Source: an uncultured Clostridia bacterium (lineage in GTDB: Bacteria; Bacillota; Clostridia; Oscillospirales; Acutalibacteraceae). From it: a DNA stretch of 64,000 nucleotides. Positions within the stretch are counted from its first letter, which is position 1. Each line of letters starts with the position of its first letter. This document shows positions 59,743-64,000 of this stretch, one piece after another. A program made the position numbers and the translations under genes. Below the pieces are notes generated by a model. The model worked only from the letters and a program-made list of their open reading frames with translations. It was not told the DNA's origin and ran no database searches. The stretch spans positions 52,313 through 116,312 of the forward strand of contig CANRNQ010000006.1 of assembly GCA_947632045.1 (NCBI GenBank), given 5' to 3'.

Positions 59743-60089
59743 AATATTCTGACGAGCAACGCATTCGTAAAATATATGATAATGCGATTAAGTTGTATGG
59801 ATATATCAAAGACAACGAAATTCAAAAGAATGATTTGTTGCAAGAACTTCCGCTGCAATGGCTTGTTACAACGCCATTATATAACATAGGAGAACATGCT
59901 TATAATTTGACGAGTGAATATAAAGAAATGCACAATGAAATCCAATGGTCTATGATAGCGGGAGTTAGGCATCGTTTAGTTCACGACTACGACGGAACTA
60001 ACTGGAATATTATTGCCGATGTGGTTTTTGAAGAACTACCTGTCTTGATTAGACAATTAGAGGAATTGCCGGATTTATTCGAAAAATGA
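59739..60089 (+). CDS. hepT: HepT-like HEPN RNase toxin
   Basis: 116 aa. The HEPN signature RHRLVHDY (R-x4-H) and the adjacent YDGTNWNIIADVVFEELPVL fit HepT, a RNase toxin. The Tyr in HDY is the expected AMPylation site. Ends exactly where the promoter of the repeated leader begins (TTGACA at 60090). Confidence 0.85.
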   Translation: MKYSDEQRIRKIYDNAIKLYGYIKDNEIQKNDLLQELPLQWLVTTPLYNIGEHAYNLTSEYKEMHNEIQWSMIAGVRHRLVHDYDGTNWNIIADVVFEELPVLIRQLEELPDLFEK

Positions 60090-60443
60090 TTGACATATTT
60101 CCGTATCAGTTGTAAAATAGAAATGTAGGATAAGTTTCTACTTTTGCGATGCATTTTAGGGTATCGCCGCCGTTGCTCTTCATTTAGAATGAGCAATGCT
60201 TTCCTCGGCTTTTTAAGCGGAGGCGGCTCGATGAGAGCTTTACATAGGGGAGTGGTGTGTCTACTCCTTACTTAATAATATTTAAAATAAAGGACAGAAT
60301 TTAAAGTGAAATAATTCTGTCCTTTTTTTGTTTTGGTGAGAAACGCTGCACTTTTTGTGTGGCGTTTTTTCATATACAAAAAAATTATGAGCGTAAGCCC
60401 TGAATCTATATGGCAGGCAGCTTAAAAGGAGGATTTTTGCACA
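60090..60443 (+). ncRNA. Repeated leader RNA, copy 3
   Basis: TTGACA (60090-60095) - 17 - TAAAAT (60113-60118), then the same structured region, first terminator at 60289-60329 and second at 60341-60372. It differs from copy 2 by a 2-bp insertion (gatgagagcttt) and by changes in the last hairpin (ggagtggtgtgtctactcc). The RBS (aaaaggaggattttt) is followed by GTG at 60444 rather than ATG. Confidence 0.8.
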
Positions 60444-60530
60444 GTGAAAACAAATCTTGTCACAAGGCAAAAGTATGAAAAAGTATCGGCGGTAAATTCT
60501 GCCGGAAAACAAAAAAGGAGAGTTGATACT

Positions 60531-61181
60531 ATGGTAATTATCAAACCCGCGACAAAAGAGGAATGCTTATATTCCTTTCGCCAGCACCCCCAAATCGCTT
60601 CACAAACCGGCTGTATCGGTTATCTTAGAGGCGACTTTGGAAAAACGGGACAAGAATTTTTTACGAGTTGGTTTCCCATTTCAAACACGTTGAAAACTGA
60701 ATTTTTCTGCAAAGAGCTTGATAAGACAGTCAATTATCTTCGCTCTATCAAGTGTGGACTGCTTGCTGATCGCGCACATATGAGAGGCTTTTGCGCAGCG
60801 TTTCCCGAAGATGAATTTGAAAGAGGTCCTCGTTGCTGTTTCAGAATTGACACAGAAGCGCATACCTTTATACTGAGTTGTACCCCTAATTGCGGCGATT
60901 ACAATTTTTACATTTACTGCTATGTAAGAAAGTGGTTCACGAACCATTTGCAAGATGCGAAAGGGGGTATCAGATTTGTTGATACTGATTATAACGAGCT
61001 TTTTAGAATCAATGACGGCGACAGAATAGAAGTTGTTTCATTGACGGGAGATAAAAGCGAATACGAATGTCGCTTCATCAGCAGTTATCACGTTCTCATT
61101 AATAACAAGGTGTTCCATATCATGGAGTTTGCCGAAAGAATGGAGCAGCTTGGAAAAACATACCGACCAGTAAAAAATTAA
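60531..61181 (+). CDS. ICE/phage protein of unknown function (216 aa)
   Basis: The start is chosen at the ATG 60531 (AAAAGGAGAGTTGATACT), beginning VIIKPATKEECLYSFRQHPQ, which fits known homologues in Firmicute elements. The longer frame from GTG 60444 uses the leader's RBS and adds 29 residues, so both may be used. Contains GYLRGDFGKTGQEFFTSWFP, a Cys-rich middle (CCFRIDTEAHTFILSCTPNC) and a C-terminal beta region. Unknown function. Confidence 0.6.
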   Translation: MVIIKPATKEECLYSFRQHPQIASQTGCIGYLRGDFGKTGQEFFTSWFPISNTLKTEFFCKELDKTVNYLRSIKCGLLADRAHMRGFCAAFPEDEFERGPRCCFRIDTEAHTFILSCTPNCGDYNFYIYCYVRKWFTNHLQDAKGGIRFVDTDYNELFRINDGDRIEVVSLTGDKSEYECRFISSYHVLINNKVFHIMEFAERMEQLGKTYRPVKN

Positions 61182-61195
61182 AGGAGGAAATTTTA

Positions 61196-61723
61196 ATGAA
61201 CGAAAAAGAAAGAGCAGTTGAAAAACTACAAAACGAATTTGCAAAAGGTGAGTTGAAAAAGTTCGGTGTAGAAAGCGTGATTGCTGAACCAGTTAAGGAT
61301 AGGCTTATTGCTTTTTGCAAGGAATCGGAGCTTTTCGCCCGAAAGGTGTTACGCTCTGTTTCTACTGTGTTAGATTGCATACATTCCATTTCCGAGCCAA
61401 TAAGCAAGGAACACAAAAGCGGCGTGTCGGATTTTGAGGTTTATGCAAGCGCTGTAAAGTTCTATTGCGAAGCCGCCAATGTCAAGGTTTTCATTGAAAT
61501 AACTTGCACGGAGGAAAGCGAAGAAGTCAGCGAGGCGGAATATAATGAAATTCTCGCAAGGCAAAAAGAGATAGCGGAAAATTCTGCCAAAATAAAAGCA
61601 GAAAAAGCAGCAAAGGAAGCGGAAAAAAGAGCGCAAACAGAAGCCGAACGTAAAAAGCGAATGGAAAACACAAGCAAAAAGAAAGAACAGACTACACAAC
61701 AGCTTAGTCTGTTCGATATGTAA
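61196..61723 (+). CDS. PcfK-like protein
   Basis: 175 aa. Soluble N-terminal domain (FAKGELKKFGVESVIAEPVK, DCIHSISEPISKEHKSGVSD), a charged coiled-coil tail (AEKAAKEAEKRAQTEAER) and end QLSLFDM, which match PcfK-like proteins (named from pCF10). They accompany PcfJ, as here (62131). Role in plasmid/ICE DNA handling unknown. RBS AAAGGAGGAAATTTTA. Confidence 0.75.
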   Translation: MNEKERAVEKLQNEFAKGELKKFGVESVIAEPVKDRLIAFCKESELFARKVLRSVSTVLDCIHSISEPISKEHKSGVSDFEVYASAVKFYCEAANVKVFIEITCTEESEEVSEAEYNEILARQKEIAENSAKIKAEKAAKEAEKRAQTEAERKKRMENTSKKKEQTTQQLSLFDM

Positions 61724-61742
61724 AAAAGCAGGAGGAATAAAA

Positions 61743-62138
61743 ATGTCAATTATAAAAAAATATTTTAGTAATGTTATGGGACAACTTACCGCTGCGATGG
61801 GAGCGTTCTCGTTTATAATTTATTTGTTCGTCTGTGACAAAAATACGATTACTGTTTCTTTGACAGTGGGAATGGTGGGGATTTTTGTTCTGTCTTACAT
61901 ATTCTCGGTTTTAGAAATTGTTGATCTGTTTACCGCCTCGGTGTTTGTAAATATGTACCACGCATTGACAAATGCTTTAGGCTTTGGAGTTTGCCTTTTC
62001 TGGCTTGTTCACAGTAACAACGTGTTGAGCTTTGTTGTCAATTTTATTTTTATGCTGCTATTCGCCGTTTCGTGTATTAATTTTTTACGGCGTTATTATC
62101 TTGCGCTATCGGCAAAGGAGACGAGAAATAATGTTTGA
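61743..62138 (+). CDS. Small integral membrane protein
   Basis: 131 aa with four hydrophobic segments (AAMGAFSFIIYLFVC, LTVGMVGIFVLSYIFSVLEI, YHALTNALGFGVCLFWLVHS, VVNFIFMLLFAVSCINFL). Overlaps the PcfJ gene start by 8 nt. RBS GCAGGAGGAATAAAA. Unknown. Confidence 0.6.
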   Translation: MSIIKKYFSNVMGQLTAAMGAFSFIIYLFVCDKNTITVSLTVGMVGIFVLSYIFSVLEIVDLFTASVFVNMYHALTNALGFGVCLFWLVHSNNVLSFVVNFIFMLLFAVSCINFLRRYYLALSAKETRNNV

Positions 62139-63909
62139 TAAAAGAGCTCTCAGAAAAATTCATTTCGAGGATCCAAATATGCAAGTAAACGATTTTCTTT
62201 ATTTTACAACCGCTTCCGTTAATCGGGAGCGGTTGCTGATTTTCTGTTACTACCAAAATTCCGCTCGTAAATTCATCGGATATTTCAGTAGACGAGAAAA
62301 GGATATGCTCATTTTAAACCTTGAAAATAACCGCTGGTATAAAAACATACAAGAGCCAATGTCCGATAAGGAAACAGCGCATATTAACACTAAAGCGGCG
62401 AGGAAGTATTTGGGAATAGTCGATGAAAAAGAAAACGTGCTCAAATATTTGCATTGTATGGTAAGGAAAGAGAGATATTCAAAAAGCGCAAAAAAGTCGG
62501 AAAAATACAAAGAAAAAGCCAATAAACTCATAGAAACCGTTTTGCGAAAATTCCCTAAAAGAGCTTATTCCTTTGGAAAATCGCTCCTTGGAAATGTTCT
62601 GCTCTATTCCGGTAAAAAGGTTTATTGCACGAATTGTAAGACTTGGCATACTTTTCTCAAAAAACCAAAAAACGGCGAGGACTGCGTTTGTCCTTCCTGC
62701 AAAAAGCATTTTATGGCGAAACCGTTATACACTTCTTTGCAAAAAGATAAGGTCGCTTTTTATGTGATGCTCAAGCATAAAGGATTGCTGTTTATTTTGC
62801 ACTGCCGTTATTCGTGGTACATGGTAAAAACGACAAATGAAATATCTGATGATGTTTTTCCTTTCTGGATTGACATTTTTGATCCGCGCAAAAATACGCT
62901 GAAAAAATTCAGATATGATTTTTCCGGCGGCTATGAAAGGGGCAGAGGAATGAGATTTTCGCTGTATCAAAACGATTATCGTTATGAGCCTGCGCCTTTA
63001 TATATGGGAAATATAAAAAATGTCATTAAAGATACCGCGCTTGAAAATTCAGGACTTGAAAATCTCGACGACGTTATATACCTTGATAAGCTTTTGCTTT
63101 TAATCTCTCGCTATCCAAAAGAGTTTGAGTTTTTAACTAAAGGCAGGTATAAAAATCTTTTGCTTGAATGTATTGACTATCCTCAGACGTTGAAAAAGAT
63201 CAAAATGTTGCCGAGGAATATTTTTACACTGGATAAGGAGCTATGGTATTGTGATTATGAAGCGATATACCTCAGTAATGGCAAAATAACCCCGGAGGAC
63301 TGTAAGAAAATTCCTCGCGAAAATCAGTTGAGAGAGCTTGTCGAGTGCGTCAATATGACAAATTCCACAGGAAGCAAAATCATTTCATATGTGCAGGAGA
63401 AAAAGGTTGATTTATACTATTACCGCGATTATCTTAAAGCGGTTTGCGATGTTATTGAACAGGCTACGGTTCCCAAAAAATTAAAATTTCCAAGCGATCT
63501 TTCAAAAGCGCACAACAATTATGTTTCGCGCCGAAAGTTAAAACTGGACGAAAAAAGAAACAAAGAAATGAAAGAAAAAATGAAAGAATATCCTCAAAAA
63601 ATTCATTTTAATAATTATGACTTTTATTTTGCGACTTCATATAAGTTTCTGATTGACGAGGGACTTGCCTTAAACCACTGCGTTGGAAGTACAACCTACT
63701 GCGACAAGGTAATAAACGGCAATTCGCTGATTATTTCTATGCGCGCTGAGCCGAAAAAACCTCTTTACACCATAGAAGTTTGTCTTGCAAAGAATAAACC
63801 ACCGGTTATACATCAAATGCGCGGTAATCTCAATAGCGCCCCAACACCCAATGAGAGAAATATCGCCGAGATGTTTGTAAAAAAAGAACTAATAAAGTTC
63901 ACAGCATAA
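62131..63909 (+). CDS. PcfJ-like protein
   Basis: 592 aa from the ATG at 62131 (GCAAAGGAGACGAGAAATA). It carries a Cys4 zinc motif (YCTNCKTWHTF...CVCPSCKKHF at ~165-195). The C-terminal PcfJ signature is GLALNHCVGSTTYCDKVING + NSLIISMR, and PPVIHQMRGNLNSAPT. The PcfJ/PcfK pair is typical of conjugative plasmids and ICEs of Firmicutes. After the stop the window ends in an AT-rich stretch with no gene. Confidence 0.85.
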   Translation: MFDKRALRKIHFEDPNMQVNDFLYFTTASVNRERLLIFCYYQNSARKFIGYFSRREKDMLILNLENNRWYKNIQEPMSDKETAHINTKAARKYLGIVDEKENVLKYLHCMVRKERYSKSAKKSEKYKEKANKLIETVLRKFPKRAYSFGKSLLGNVLLYSGKKVYCTNCKTWHTFLKKPKNGEDCVCPSCKKHFMAKPLYTSLQKDKVAFYVMLKHKGLLFILHCRYSWYMVKTTNEISDDVFPFWIDIFDPRKNTLKKFRYDFSGGYERGRGMRFSLYQNDYRYEPAPLYMGNIKNVIKDTALENSGLENLDDVIYLDKLLLLISRYPKEFEFLTKGRYKNLLLECIDYPQTLKKIKMLPRNIFTLDKELWYCDYEAIYLSNGKITPEDCKKIPRENQLRELVECVNMTNSTGSKIISYVQEKKVDLYYYRDYLKAVCDVIEQATVPKKLKFPSDLSKAHNNYVSRRKLKLDEKRNKEMKEKMKEYPQKIHFNNYDFYFATSYKFLIDEGLALNHCVGSTTYCDKVINGNSLIISMRAEPKKPLYTIEVCLAKNKPPVIHQMRGNLNSAPTPNERNIAEMFVKKELIKFTA

Positions 63910-64000
63910 AAACAATAAATAAAAAAGACTAACTATTAAAAGTCAATAGGGAAATGAAAAATTTTCTAAAAAAATTTAATAATCAGAAAAATAGCACGAC

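Noticed and set aside
28819..63909. Relaxase (MobA/TraI-type) gene expected in the element
   Set aside because: No protein with a relaxase HUH or MOB motif was found; it must lie outside the window or be absent.

Overview
The window is low-to-moderate GC DNA with strong AGGAGG ribosome binding sites, consensus TTGACA/TATAAT promoters, gram-positive lipoproteins, a sortase-anchored adhesin and PcfJ/PcfK-type genes. This points to a gut-type Firmicute (Clostridia, probably Oscillospirales/Ruminococcaceae-like; genus not determined). Almost every gene is on the + strand. No rRNA or tRNA gene was recognised.

Layout: (1) 1-7290: a three-gene surface module, made of a 5'-truncated membrane/coiled-coil protein, a 1125-aa lipoprotein and a clostripain-family (C11) peptidase broken by one extra A in an A-rich run. 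(2) 7291-9640: a decayed junction with long inverted repeats, a two-repeat CRISPR-like relic, a RelB/RelE pair and a serine-recombinase scrap. (3) 9642-18603: an accessory operon with unknown genes, a membrane-tailed HNH protein, a 5'-truncated virD4, a catalytically dead-looking RNase H-like protein and an S1-domain protein. (4) 18621-24061: small repetitive lipoproteins, methyltransferase and TnpB relics, a Phd/VapC pair and a compact convergent locus that looks like an Fst/par type I toxin-antitoxin system. (5) 24215-28582: a thioester/VaFE-type adhesin and a pilin-like protein. (6) 28819-39361: a conjugation (type IV secretion) block with VirB4, a double-CHAP wall hydrolase, a VirB8-like protein, a CpaE/MinD-like ATPase and accessory membrane proteins, interrupted by an orphan RelB and an MqsR/Panacea pair. 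(7) 39532-63909: a DNA-processing and maintenance block with SSB, Rha-like regulator, DinJ/YafQ, an AAA+/VWA pair with an HExxH motif, small zinc-ribbon proteins, a MazF-like protein, PIN-like protein, Fic, YqaJ exonuclease, RecD-like helicase, a putative annealing protein, HD hydrolase, primase-like protein, MntA/HepT, PcfK, and PcfJ. Together (3)-(7) read as most of an integrative conjugative element; no relaxase or complete integrase lies in the window.

The most striking non-coding signals are: a ~350-bp leader present three times (39774, 51473, 60090), each with its own promoter, a multi-branched RNA and tandem terminators, and each placed just before a different gene; 111-bp IS200/IS605 right-end (omega-RNA/reRNA-like) units at 19984, 28660 and 39401, two of them with no tnpB; the par-like locus at 23523-23805; and two genes (mazF-like, yqaJ-like) whose Shine-Dalgarno and start codon are separated by a strong hairpin. 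Two toxin cassettes (Fic and MntA/HepT) sit between the same upstream terminator and the same downstream leader, suggesting cassette exchange.

All functional names come from reading motifs by eye; no database search was run.
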